Positions 44,140 to 55,399 of a stretch of 64,000 nucleotides of DNA are shown here, piece after piece. Each line of letters starts with the position of its first letter. Position 1 is the stretch's first letter. This DNA is from Haliotis asinina (taxonomy: Eukaryota > Mollusca > Gastropoda > Lepetellida > Haliotidae), in NCBI RefSeq assembly GCF_037392515.1, contig NC_090295.1:12481001-12545000 (forward strand), written 5' to 3'. Made by a program: the position numbers and the translations under genes. The notes under the pieces were generated by a model. The model worked only from the letters and a program-made list of their open reading frames with translations. It was not told the origin of the DNA and did no database searches.

Positions 44140-44362
44140 GGAAAACTGCGCACACTGACTGCTTGACTGACTGCTTGACTCACTGATTGTTTGACTGACT
44201 GCTTGAATAGCTGCTTGACTGACTGACTGCTTGACTCACTGTTTGACTGACTGCTTGAGTGACTGATTGTTTGACTGACTGATTGTTTGACTGACTGACT
44301 GATTGTTTGACTGACTGACTGACTGACTGACTGACTCACTGACTCACTCACTCACTCACTTA
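44140..44362 (+). repeat. Microsatellite of TGACTGACTGCT/ACTC type
   Basis: Irregular tetranucleotide array (TGAC, TGCT, TGAT, TCAC). Confidence 0.95.
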
Positions 44363-44681
44363 CTCAGTACTGCCCTTCACAAAGTCACATAACAAGCATG
44401 TTACACCCAGAAAGGATTTTTAGCGTCAACGGTATGCACGGCTGCATACTTACTGCTTCATAACATTCATGTTTGTATATATTTTCCGGTAAATTAGCTA
44501 TGAAATGTTGATTAATTATCCGTAACATATGAACAGATGTGATGCATAGTAACCTTGTAGACAGTGCGTGTATCAATATTAGGGAAAGAATATTTCGTAT
44601 CGCTGAAGCCGGATGGGTAACCACTTCGGGTAAGCGCCGTTCCTGTCAACTCGCCAAAGTACAGAATACAAAGTTGTCAGA

Positions 44682-44745
44682 CAGACAGACAGAGAGGCAG
44701 ACAGACAGACAGACAGACAGAAAGACAGACAGACAGGCAGACAGA
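44682..44745 (+). repeat. Microsatellite (CAGA)n
   Basis: Tandem CAGA with a few GAGG or CAGG variants. Confidence 0.95.
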
Positions 44746-45473
44746 TTGTTTATTTCCGTCTCACTTCAATTCTAAGTGGATAGAGTTAAACAAAGCAATA
44801 ATTATTACAGCTGAACCCCTCCTACAAGGAGACAAAATTCTGAAAAATAAAACACACAAAGATACAATATTTGTGCATGAAATGATATGTGTGTCGTAAT
44901 GAATAAACATAAGCAATTAAAATGTAATATTCATGCGTACAAATGAGGCTTAGAAAGAATAAAATGGCAATTTGGAGCAGCAACAGATCACTCATTAGGG
45001 CTGCACAACATAACTTTTGACTGTCATCAAAACCATTGAAATTATCACATTCATCATTCCATCTGTCAATTAAAATCGACATTTCATTTATATTCAATAA
45101 AACATTTCAGTAAAACATGGTACTTACCTTGCACTTCATCCTGACAATATACATTATCTGTCAAACATAAACACCGAATAATAAACAATAATGGCTATTT
45201 GTACCGCGCCTTTTCCACACACTTGTGCACGCTCAAAGCGCTAACCCATCATTACCCCCGATAACCCAAGCTGCCTGTGAGGCGCTAAAACGTTATTAGT
45301 CTTACGACCGGGTACCCATTTTCTGCTGGGTGAACAGAGGCAATTTTGAACAAACTCGCTTGTCTAAGATGAGACCACATGTACCACACGTGCTTCGATG
45401 TGGGGCAGGACCGAAGTCCTATAAACCCTCAGGAGTCCAGCTGTCAAACATGGTGACCCACCCAAGGACTGTC

Positions 45474-46790
45474 TGCACAGGACCATGCGCCACGCTCCAC
45501 TGGCTGTCGAACCGGTCAGTTGTGTCCCGCAAAACAGCATGGTCTAAAATCGCGCTCGAAATTATAGTATCTAGACTTGAAGAGGGTTTCAGGGCTCTCA
45601 GTTCAAGGACTCTCTGCGCTCAACGTTGCTCAACTGAAGTCTAGGCACAGGACCATGAGCCACGCTCCACTGGCTATCGAATCGGTCAGTTGTGTCCCGC
45701 AAAACAGCATGGTCTAAAATCGCGCTCGAAATTATAGTATCTAGACTTGAAGAGGGTTTCAGGGCTCTCAGTTCAAGGACTCTCTGCGCTCAACGTTGCT
45801 CAACTGAAGTCTAGGCACAGGACCATGAGCCACGCTCCACTGGCTATCGAATCGGTCAGTTGTGTCCCGCAAAACAGCATGGTCTAAAATCGCGCTCGAA
45901 ATTATAGTATCTAGACTTGAAGAGGGTTTCAGGGCTCTCAGTTCAAGGACTCTCTGCGCTCAACGTTGCTCAACTGAAGTCTAGGCACAGGACCATGAGC
46001 CACGCTCCACTGGCTATCGAATCGGTCAGTTGTGTCCCGCAAAACAGCATGGTCTAAAATCGCGCTCGAAATTATAGTATCTAGACTTGAAGAGGGTTTC
46101 AGGGCTCTCAGTTCAAGGACTCTCTGCGCTCAACGTTGCTCAACTGAAGTCTAGGCACAGGACCATGAGCCACGCTCCACTGGCTGTCGAACCGGTCAGT
46201 TGTGTCCCGCAAAACAGCATGGTCTAAAATCGCGCTCGAAATTATAGTATCTAGACTTGAAGAGGGTTTCAGGGCTCTCAGTTCAAGGACTCTCTGCGCT
46301 CAACGTTGCTCAACTGAAGTCTAGGCACAGGACCATGAGCCACGCTCCACTGGCTATCGAACCGGTCAGTTGTGTCCCGCAAAACAGCATGGTCTAAAAT
46401 CGCGCTCGAAATTATAGTATCTAGACTTGAAGAGGGTTTCAGGGCTCTCAGTTCAAGGACTCTCTGCGCTCAACGTTGCTCAACTGAAGTCTAGGCACAG
46501 GACCATGAGCCACGCTCCACTGGCTATCGAATCGGTCAGTTGTGTCCCGCAAAACAGCATGGTCTAAAATCGCGCTCGAAATTATAGTATCTAGACTTGA
46601 AGAGGGTTTCAGGGCTCTCAGTTCAAGGACTCTCTGCGCTCAACGTTGCTCAACTGAAGTCTAGGCACAGGACCATGAGCCACGCCCCACTGGCTATCGA
46701 ACCGGTCAGTTGTGTCCCGAAAAACAGCATGGTCTAAAGTCGCGCTCGAGATAATAGTATCTAGATTTGAAAAGGGTTTCAGAGCTCTCA
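45474..46790 (+). repeat. Satellite, 170-bp unit, about 7.8 copies
   Basis: CTAGGCACAGGACCATGAGC recurs at 45641, 45811, 45981, 46151, 46321, 46491 and 46661, exactly 170 bp apart. Interior units are nearly identical (TATCGAATCGG versus TGTCGAACCGG variants), while the first and last diverge, the usual sign of homogenisation. About 1.6 kb upstream of copy B. Confidence 0.97.
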
Positions 46791-46799
46791 GTTTATCTC

Positions 46800-49261
46800 A
46801 GTGATGGTTATATGTAGTGGCCATAATAGGAAAATGCGGCCAATATGCGGCCCTGAAATGGGAGGGGTTTTGGACAAAATGGATGATGATAACACATTTT
46901 CTACTTACTTTCAAAGAGTGCTGTGCTGAGTGGAGTCTCTCAGAAGGTAGGCCTCGTATATAGTATAGTCAAGCCCACGATTCACCTGTTCTGAATACGT
47001 CAAACTAATGCCTACTTAGCACAGTTGTACTGGTAGGACGATGATGAATTATTGATGCTGGAAGAAATATATGCAACCTTGTCCTGCATCAGTTGACAAT
47101 AGGAGATTTCTAAAGAGTTAATCACTCATAAATGAACACATTCTTATTAGAACACGCCCTTAGACGAGTGAATGAGTACGTGTTTTTTTACGTCGCTTTA
47201 GCAATATTCTAACTATATCAAAGCGAAGGACATCTGACTAGGCTTCAGAAATTGTACCCATGTGGGGAATCAAACCCGGGACTTCTGCGTTACGAGCGAA
47301 TAGTTTAACTACTAGGCTACCTCACCGCCCCCGTATTGAGGGAATATGGGCAGAACCTAGAGTAAGTGAGTTTTACTTCGTTATTATGAAAACAAATCAA
47401 ACACCTTGAAGTTTACTCATCTGCCAGTGATATAAAAAAACCCAGTTAGGACTGAAAAATAAAGAAAGTCAGTGTAGGTCTTTATATTTTGTCTTATAAA
47501 CCTAATTAGTTCCTTGTCACATTTGTATGCATTTTGAAAGTTAATTTTAAAAAGCCCACACGGTCTGCTTATACTTACAATGAATTTCTAAAATGATGTT
47601 AATATCTAAACAACGTGAATCACATTTCACACACACCCTATTCGCGACCAACTGCATGTTTTCTGTAATACGGATTCAGCTGAATGCTACAAGAAATAAC
47701 TTAAAACAAAATGCAAGCATTAAATTTAAGACAGACGAAAGTTATAGCAACAATGTCAGGCTATTGACTCGTTCAAGAATGTATTCATCAATATCCACAT
47801 AAAAGAACGATATTCCATTCATCTGCAGTTAGTAAATAATTCTGCTCTATGTCTTGTGTCTTTCAACAGACTAATATGTGAAAAAGTACATGTATACACA
47901 ATCTCAGTGGTCACATAGGACAGCACACGTGGCAACTAACTATATGATGTGCGCCATTAGTTAACCAATAATGAGCAACAATCAATCGATCAAGGCAGTG
48001 GCGGTTAATTCTTTGTAAGAAGGATGTTGTTTTTACACTCGTACTTTACGACAGGGTGTATTCAGTATAGATTACGTAAATCTACGCTCATAAACACTGC
48101 CTTTTTGACAAATCCGCTGTGGAAGTAATTAATCAATCAGTGTGTTATCGGTTAGTTCTTCAATCGATGTTTGTTTTTGTAACTCAGCTAATAATCCCTC
48201 TTGCATCACCTACACGCACATAATACATAACATGCAATACATTTGCCACTACAGACCTTAATCTATAAAGTTGAGTATCTACTCCAGACAGGAGAAACGC
48301 CAAATGGGAATCTATGTCGAGTAATTTTAGTGGTGTTACCACTATTTATACCCGTTATAAATTCATTAACTGACCATCAAGTGAATGATGACAAATAACA
48401 CGTGTAGGTCTATACCATCAAACGCGAGTTACAGCAAGGAAGATGTAATCTCTGTGTCGCATGCAGCCTGAAAACACTTCTTGGCCGAAACTGTTTGAGG
48501 ATACCAACGGAACCTCGTTTTTACATAAGAAATGCATATAGGTATTTGATGTATACTTGGGTAAATGTGTATAATCAGTTTTGTTTATGTAAGAAAAGTC
48601 TCAGATTTCTCTACCAGTGGCAAAGTTGTTGTTATTAGTTTAAGAATTCAGATAAATCAACTGTGTGTTTTCCTTATTATCATAGATAATAAACCAGGGT
48701 CGTAGGTACCAAAATGTACGTATGATGTTTGCTATGACAGCTGGGCCAACCCTCAAAGCTATCTAGATAAAAAGCTTTGTAATCTTTCGGACTTATATTA
48801 AACAAATGGCTTGCTACGTGTACGTAGACATCATATTTTCACATGACATGATTAAATATCGAGGTAAAAAACACAGACACAGGATTAAATTGGATCAGTC
48901 ACAATACCATCCAGGCATCAGAAAAAAATACACTGCTGGGATATTTTGTTAAAATCAGATAATGAATACCATGGATATTTTTAAAAAACGGCATATGATG
49001 GGCATCAGGCCTCCTGACTTTTTAGGGTGAAGAAATTCTGCTAATGTGGACAGGATCCCAGTCCCTTTGTCCGTCACGGTCGAGGGAGCGCTCTCTTCTC
49101 AGTTTGCTGTATTGATTCGTAATTAGACCCTTGGTGAGAAACGTTATTCGCTCAGCATCAGTGCCCCTTTAAGAATGGGCTTGAAAAGTGAAAGTTGAAA
49201 GCTAAATAGCTAGAAAGAGAATAGCTAGCCAGGTGTCGAATGAACGCTTCCGACGAGGTAA
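46800..49261. other. Intergenic, AT-rich, no gene seen apart from one SINE
   Basis: No recognisable coding sequence; only the family B SINE at 47166-47332. Confidence 0.6.
47166..47332 (-). mobile_element. SINE family B
   Basis: ACGTCGCTTTAGCAATATTC, TGTGGGGAATCAAACCCGGG, ACTAGGCTACCTCACCGCCC. Confidence 0.9.
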
Positions 49262-49273
49262 TGACAATATTTA

Positions 49274-49542
49274 GTGAGTGAGTCAGTTTAGTTTTACGTC
49301 GCACTTAGCAACATTCCAGCTATATGGCGACGGTCTGTAAATAATCGAGTCTGGACCAGACAATCCAGTGATCAACAACATGAGCATCGATCTGCGCAAT
49401 TGGGAACCGATGACATGTGTCAACCAAGTCAACTAGTCTGACCACCCGATCCCGTTAGTCGCCTCTTACGACAAGCATAGTCACCTTTTATGGCAAGCAT
49501 GGGTTGCTGAAGGCCTATTCTACCCCGGGACCTTCACGGGTC
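49274..49542 (-). mobile_element. SINE family A, full length with target-site duplication
   Basis: Flanked by perfect 12-bp TGACAATATTTA (49262-49273 and 49543-49554). 269 bp, with all family A landmarks and AGACCCGTGAAGGTCCCGGG as the start on its own strand. Confidence 0.95.
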
Positions 49543-49904
49543 TGACAATATTTATGAAACAATATTAAGTCATGTGTCACAAACACAAGCAAAGACAAGT
49601 TAATTTTCTAAAAGACGCGACCACCATGCATTGCCGGAAGTCATGGAGTTGATATCTAGCCTTTCTCTGTATTATTTATGATATTGCATCACTGGCTTTA
49701 TCAGCATACGGATTAGTCAATTATGTTAAGCATGTTTCGTTCGTATTCAGTACACATAGACATCCCTTCACTTTATGGTACGTTGTTGCTTGACAACGGT
49801 ACGTGAAGCTTTATCGAAACATCTCACTAACCAAATAAAACACTTTGTTATCCATAAAGTTTATCTGTTTATACCTCATAATCAGTCTATTTAAAAAGCC
49901 TGAA

Positions 49905-50571
49905 CACCCGATCCCGTTAGTTGCCTTTTACGACAAGCACAGTCGCCTTTTATGGCAAGCATGTTGCTGAAGGCCTATTCTATCCCGGGATCTTCACGGG
50001 TCATCTTTAAAAATGTCACTTCATGAACAATTCTGCTGCTGTAGGAATAAGCATGAATTATGCTATACCAACGTCCGTTAACATGCTCGAGATAAACATT
50101 TATACTTTGTCGCCCTCACCAGGTGTCACTGTACCTAAGGTGATCCTATTCTAATACGTTACCATCATCCCGACATGGCGGCAGTTAGTTCGCGAGGATG
50201 TCTGTAACTCAACCGACATTGAGACTTTGATCATGAGTTACCGACACCCTAAGTTGATTTAAAAAAAATGCTTATTCTTCAACACATAGAGATAAATAAG
50301 CAAATTCAGTGCCTTCAATGTACTTGCACCATCAAGGTTTATCAGTGTGTTAAATAATTTTGATTGTATACACGAGGAAGATTTGATATACCATGCATAT
50401 TTTCAGTTGGGACACGTCAAGATCCGTGTCAGACCGCCGCCATAAAGCTTGGCGTGTGCGGAGTAAAACTAACCCCACTTACTTACCTTTGGATGGTACC
50501 TGTCGCTATCACGGGCGAAGCAAGCCAGTTCTTTCGTGTAAGTCAGACAGATTGCAAAGCCTTTCAGATAG
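49905..50571 (+). repeat. Tandem segmental duplication, left copy
   Basis: Matches 50830-51670: TCATGAAC at 50021 and 50953 (offset 932), GATCCGTGTC at 50421 and 51520 (offset 1099). The right copy carries an extra ~167 bp. Confidence 0.93.
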
Positions 50572-50602
50572 CACCCCCACCCCCACCCCCACCCCCACCC
50601 CG
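50572..50602 (+). repeat. Microsatellite (CCCCCA)n
   Basis: About five CCCCCA units inside a SINE-like remnant. Confidence 0.9.
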
Positions 50603-50665
50603 TGATATTGTGGGAATATTGCAATAAGCGGCGAAGAACTAAACTCGCTCACTATCTTTAAAAAT

Positions 50666-50934
50666 TTAAAAATACGTAGTTTTACGCCGCTCTCAGCAAC
50701 ATTCCATCTATATGGCGGCGGTCTGTAAATAATCGAGTCTGGACCAGACAATCCAGTGATCAACAACATGAGCATCGATCTGCGCAATTCCAAACCAATG
50801 ACATAATTATGTCAACCAAGTCAGCGAGGCTGACCACCCGATCCCGTTAGTCGCCTCTTACGACAAGCATAGTCGCCTTTTATGGCAAGCATGTGTTGCT
50901 GAAGGCCTATTCTATCCCGGGATCTTCACGGGTC
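50666..50934 (-). mobile_element. SINE family A, full length with target-site duplication
   Basis: Perfect 12-bp ATCTTTAAAAAT on both sides (50654-50665 and 50935-50946). The matching SINE in the left segmental copy is truncated. Confidence 0.93.
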
Positions 50935-51670
50935 ATCTTTAAAAATGTCACTTCATGAACAGTTCTGCTGCTGCAGGAATAAGCATGAATTATGCTATAC
51001 CAACGTCCGTCAGCATGCTCGAGATAAACATTTATACATCGTCGCCCTCACCAGGTGTCACTGTACCTAAGGTGATCCTGTGCAAATACGTTACCATCAT
51101 CCCGACATGGCGGCAGTTAGTTCGCGAGGATGTCTGTAACTCAACCGACATTGAGACTTTGATCATGAGTTACCGACACCCTAAGGTGATTTTTAAAAAA
51201 TGCTTATTCTTCAACACATAGAGATAAATAAGCAAATTCAGTGCCTTCAATGTACTTGCACCATCAAGGTTTATCAGTGTGTTAAATAATTTTGATTGTA
51301 TACACGAGGAAGACTGCTAATTCAAGGGAAATAATGGCAAAGCGATCTACTTGCCGCCATGTTGGTATGTTGGTAACATAACCTTAGGTACAGTGAGGTG
51401 TGCCATAAAATTCTGTGTCGACACTTCAGCATGATCTAGTGGCATTGATGTTTGAATGTTCTCAATCCTTGAAAAAAGCGTTTAATACACCATGCATTTT
51501 TTCAGCTTGTACACGTCAAGATCCGTGTCAGACCGCCACCATAAAGCTTGGCTTGTGCGACGTGAAACTAACCCCACTCACTTACCTTCAGATGGTACCT
51601 GTCGCTATCACGGGCGAAGCAAGCCAGTTCTTTCGTGTAAGTCAGACAGATTGCAAAGCCTTTCAGATAG
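50830..51670 (+). repeat. Tandem segmental duplication, right copy
   Basis: See 49905-50571; overlaps the end of the SINE at 50666-50934 and contains the extra block at about 51313-51480. Confidence 0.93.
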
Positions 51671-52939
51671 AAGTGAAGATTTGACCAATATCTTTTTAGA
51701 AACAATCATATGCAAGCCCGGGTTTTATATAATGGCAGCTACCCACCTGGCTGCCGTGGTTTCTTCCAGTTTGTAGTCTAGAAGTGACAGCATTCACCCG
51801 TTAGATCAAAACTGGTGTTCAGATCCCCCCACACTGAAAACTGTTTTAGGGGGGTATTTCTGAAACCCGTATGAAGCCACACCTCACACTCGCTGTTGAA
51901 ATGAACAGTGATGCATTTGGATTAAAATGTAACATTACAACATTAATTTAGTACTGTTCTCAGTACAAGCACGTCTATCGCATAAAAATCATCGCAAAAA
52001 ATCTCCTCGTCAGTGAAAATATTCCACAATGTTCGGGAATTGGAGTAGGTGAAGGACTTTCGCATACCAGCAACGGTTACTTGTCACGTGTTGCACGTGC
52101 ATGGACTGACCGATTGGTTGTGTTTGGGCGTGAGGTTTATGTAACCTGCTTCCATTGCCTTCGCTTTTCACTCTCATTCAGTGCGCGAAACAGTCTCCGA
52201 CTTTTTGCTAGCCAGGCTATAGTCTGTTCTGGTCAAAAGCGGACCGATGAATTGCAATCTAACTCGGAAACTAATAAACATAAAATACTCGGTGAAACAC
52301 CGATCATAAACAAAGCACCATACCAACTCTGAGAGACTTTTGCAGAATTTTTGTTAAAAACATAAGAAAAATGTGTTTAACAAACTATCATTAAAATATT
52401 GACATAGTTCACTGTTCGGTACGAGGGAGGAGTACAGAGACAGGGACAGCAGGGTGTTTGAGAGTGCTGACAATTTTTTATTTCTTTCATTAACCTGTGC
52501 TGTGCCGTCACCCTCCTTTCTCGCACACCTATGTTTAACATGTTAGTCTCCTCTAACGACAAGCATGGTTACTTTTCTTGTCAATATTTTTCACACTTAG
52601 CTAATCACACTGATATTCTGTAATTGTCGATCCAGATGCACATTTCTTAATCTGATTGCTGATGCTCTGTTGCACGTCATCATGTCACGACAATAAAGAA
52701 ACGCATGTGTTGACATGAATTTGCAGAAAGAGAGTGATTTAGACTTAAAAAGATCTCAGAAACAGAAAGCATGTTACCTGTAGATATTATCGATGCATTA
52801 ATTTACATTGTCATAAGTAATGTCTGGGTAAAGACCAAAGAGTCGATTGTACGATTCCGGTTTAAGAATTACCATTTGTGATTCCATAACGCTTCTTTAA
52901 ATCTTCGAGGAAAGAGCTTGCCGGACAGTACCTAGAGTA
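51671..52939. other. Intergenic, no gene seen
   Basis: No supported coding sequence, RNA gene or recognised repeat. Confidence 0.5.
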
Positions 52940-53197
52940 TAGTTTTGATCCGCACTCAGCAATGTACCAGCCCTATGGCCGCGGTCAGTTGATAATCGAG
53001 TCTGATGATCAGTTGATAATCATGGCGCCTGGACCAGACAATCCAGTGACCAACAGCATGAGCATCGAGCTGCGCAAGTAGGAACCGATGACATGTGTCA
53101 ACCAAGTCAGCGAGCCTGACCAACCGAATCAGTTAGTCCGCTCTTGTGACAAGCATGGATTACTGAAGATCAATTCAAACCGGGATCTTCACAGGTA
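52940..53197 (-). mobile_element. SINE family A
   Basis: CGCACTCAGCAATGTACCAG, GACATGTGTCAACCAAGTCA, CCGGGATCTTCACAGGT; a ~35-bp internal duplication (GTTGATAATC twice). Confidence 0.9.
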
Positions 53198-54519
53198 ACA
53201 CTGGTACTGGTGGACGAAATGTAAATGAGTGTCAACAGAGTGCTAAGGTTTATATAGGGAAGATTCTCTGAACGCTCAGTGAATCCATGCTATGTTTAAT
53301 GATTTATCGCCACAGGTCCAGATTTAAGACCACGTGCTTATAGAGCATAGCATTTCAGTAATACGATGACTGATTACAGTAACACATGCTATTTCTAAGC
53401 ACATTATTAAACTTTCACAGCTGTATATTTTCAAGAGTAGTCGTAATTAACTTTCACCTCCACCGGAACGTCCCACTCAGTGCACTAAAGAAATCCATAT
53501 AAATACTGAACTTGGTTTTCCTAGTGCTAAGTGTAAATAGTATTTAGGGTCGAAAAATGGTGGGGATCTTTTTATTTTATTTTATTTTATTTTTATTTTT
53601 TGTTTTTGTTGTTGTTGTTCTTTGTGGTTTTTGTTCGGGTGGAGCGTGTCGGGTGAAACCTGCGTCTCCCAGCTGATTGATGGCAGACCACATTTAAAAT
53701 CTTGACAGATGCTATGTGAAGTGCTAAAGGAAGAACATTATCCCTGCTGAGCCTTCACTTTGGTGAAGACGGCGTTAGCACAAGCACAGTGCCTTAAGTG
53801 GTATGACGGGTTTCCTCAATCAACGTATGGGCAACCAAGAACACGTAGAGTGCCCCCTGGAAAATAATAATTTCCATGCTAACAATTTCACGCTGTCACA
53901 ACGTTGAAGACTTACGTTGTGATGCGTCATCTTCACGTCGCCACAGGTTTAACATTATTTGATACTGACACATTCTACATTGCTAAATTAATTGTTGAAT
54001 AGCTTTTCCAGCAGTGAATATATCATATGAAACAAAGCAGAAATTCACTTTAATGACTCTTCCTAACTTTGCATGTTATTTTGGTCGTGTGTTTACGGAC
54101 GCTGTAGCTCTTTGAGCTGCGTTACAGCTGTCTGAACCAGACAATCCGGTGATTGTTACCAAGGGATAGGATGACATATTTTGCGTTTATGAATCAATAG
54201 TGATGATAACAGGTGTCCGCGGACGGGTGAGAGTATCTACCCCCACAGGTGGCACCCGTCATAAACATATGCTAAATCTACCGAGGTGTTCCTGTGAAAT
54301 AATTTGAGAAGGTAAAAGTCAAAACAGAGAATTGCATCCGACGTCGTTTTTGTCACTGATGCATCGCTTTTGGAAATGTGCTTCACACACCATCACACTT
54401 CCTGAAAGCGTAACTCTGGCCTTGGGTGTTATAACCGTAATTAATCATTTTCTGAGCAAGGGTGACATGAGGCTCACTGAAATCCCGATAAAAAGAGCAT
54501 GGTTGATTGTACCTTAAAA
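53198..54519. other. Intergenic, no gene seen
   Basis: Includes a T-rich run at about 53570-53640 ((TTTTA)n then (TTG)n) and a SINE fragment near 54085-54160. Nothing coding recognised. Confidence 0.5.
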
Positions 54520-54760
54520 GCTGTGAGCAACCCATGCTTGCCATAAAAGTCCACTATTCTTGTCGTAAGAAGTGACTAACGGGATCGGGTGGTCAGGTTC
54601 GTTGACTTAGTTGGCACATGTCATAGGTTCCCAATTACGCAGATCGATGTTCATGCTGTTAACCACTGGATCGTCTGGTCCAGACTCGATTATTTACAGA
54701 CCGCCGCCATATAGCTGGAATATTGCTGAGTGCGGCCTAAAACTAAACTCATTCACTCAA
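54520..54760 (+). mobile_element. SINE family A
   Basis: GAGCAACCCATGCTTGCCAT, CGGGATCGGGTGGTCAGGTT, ACAGACCGCCGCCATATAGC, ending in ACTCATTCACTCA. Confidence 0.93.
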
Positions 54761-55291
54761 TAGTTGTGAAATGTAAACACCGGAGGCTGAAATTGTTGAA
54801 ATATTGCTCGACATGAAATTTGTCATAGCATAAATCACCCACTTTATCATACAGCATTGTGGAAAGGTCTTGTCATTCAGCATCTTTATGCATAGACCTA
54901 AATATTAAACTGCGGAGGCGACCTTTCTTGTCCCCTGAAATTGATATCATTTAACGTGACTAAGTGCATTCAGTGTAAGACATGATAATCACCCACCTTA
55001 ACCGACTATGCAACAAGTACGATCAAATATGTAAACAATTATATTCTCATAAAAAATAATCTGACAAAACTAATAACGTATATCAAAGTGAACGAACATG
55101 TTAAACCACAAATTATTAATATAGCAGTAAGTGCTCGAACCAGTGGATATCATATTTAATCCTGGCTCATCGCAACATGTAAAACCGGATAAGCACATGT
55201 AGCAGCATGCCTTTTCAGCAGGATATTAGCATACGAAACAGGCCCTGTACGGAATTGAGAGAAGCTGTTGCCACACCTTTCCTGCTTAGTA

Positions 55292-55297
55292 TATAAA
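55292..55297 (+). promoter_or_regulatory. TATA box of the secreted-protein gene
   Basis: TATAAA inside CTTAGTATATAAAGTC, 66 bp before the ATG, leaving room for a start site near 55320-55345 and a short 5' UTR. Confidence 0.7.
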
Positions 55298-55362
55298 GTC
55301 AATGTCTACCAGCGACACACCATTGGCGCAGACTTATTTTCTCAGTCATCAGAGAACTGAAC

Positions 55363-55399
55363 ATGAACAAGCTTATCTTCCTGTTGTTTGTGCTTGCAA
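55363..55399 (+). CDS. Secreted-protein gene, exon 1
   Basis: 37 nt, 12 codons plus one base: MNKLIFLLFVLA. Good ATG context (GAACATGA), consensus donor GTGAGT. Confidence 0.78.

Noticed and set aside
44070..44351. A Ser/Gln/Val repeat protein
   Set aside because: Translation of the TGAC-type microsatellite.
45330..45644. A 104-codon frame
   Set aside because: Overlaps the first unit of the 170-bp satellite, whose period is not a multiple of three.
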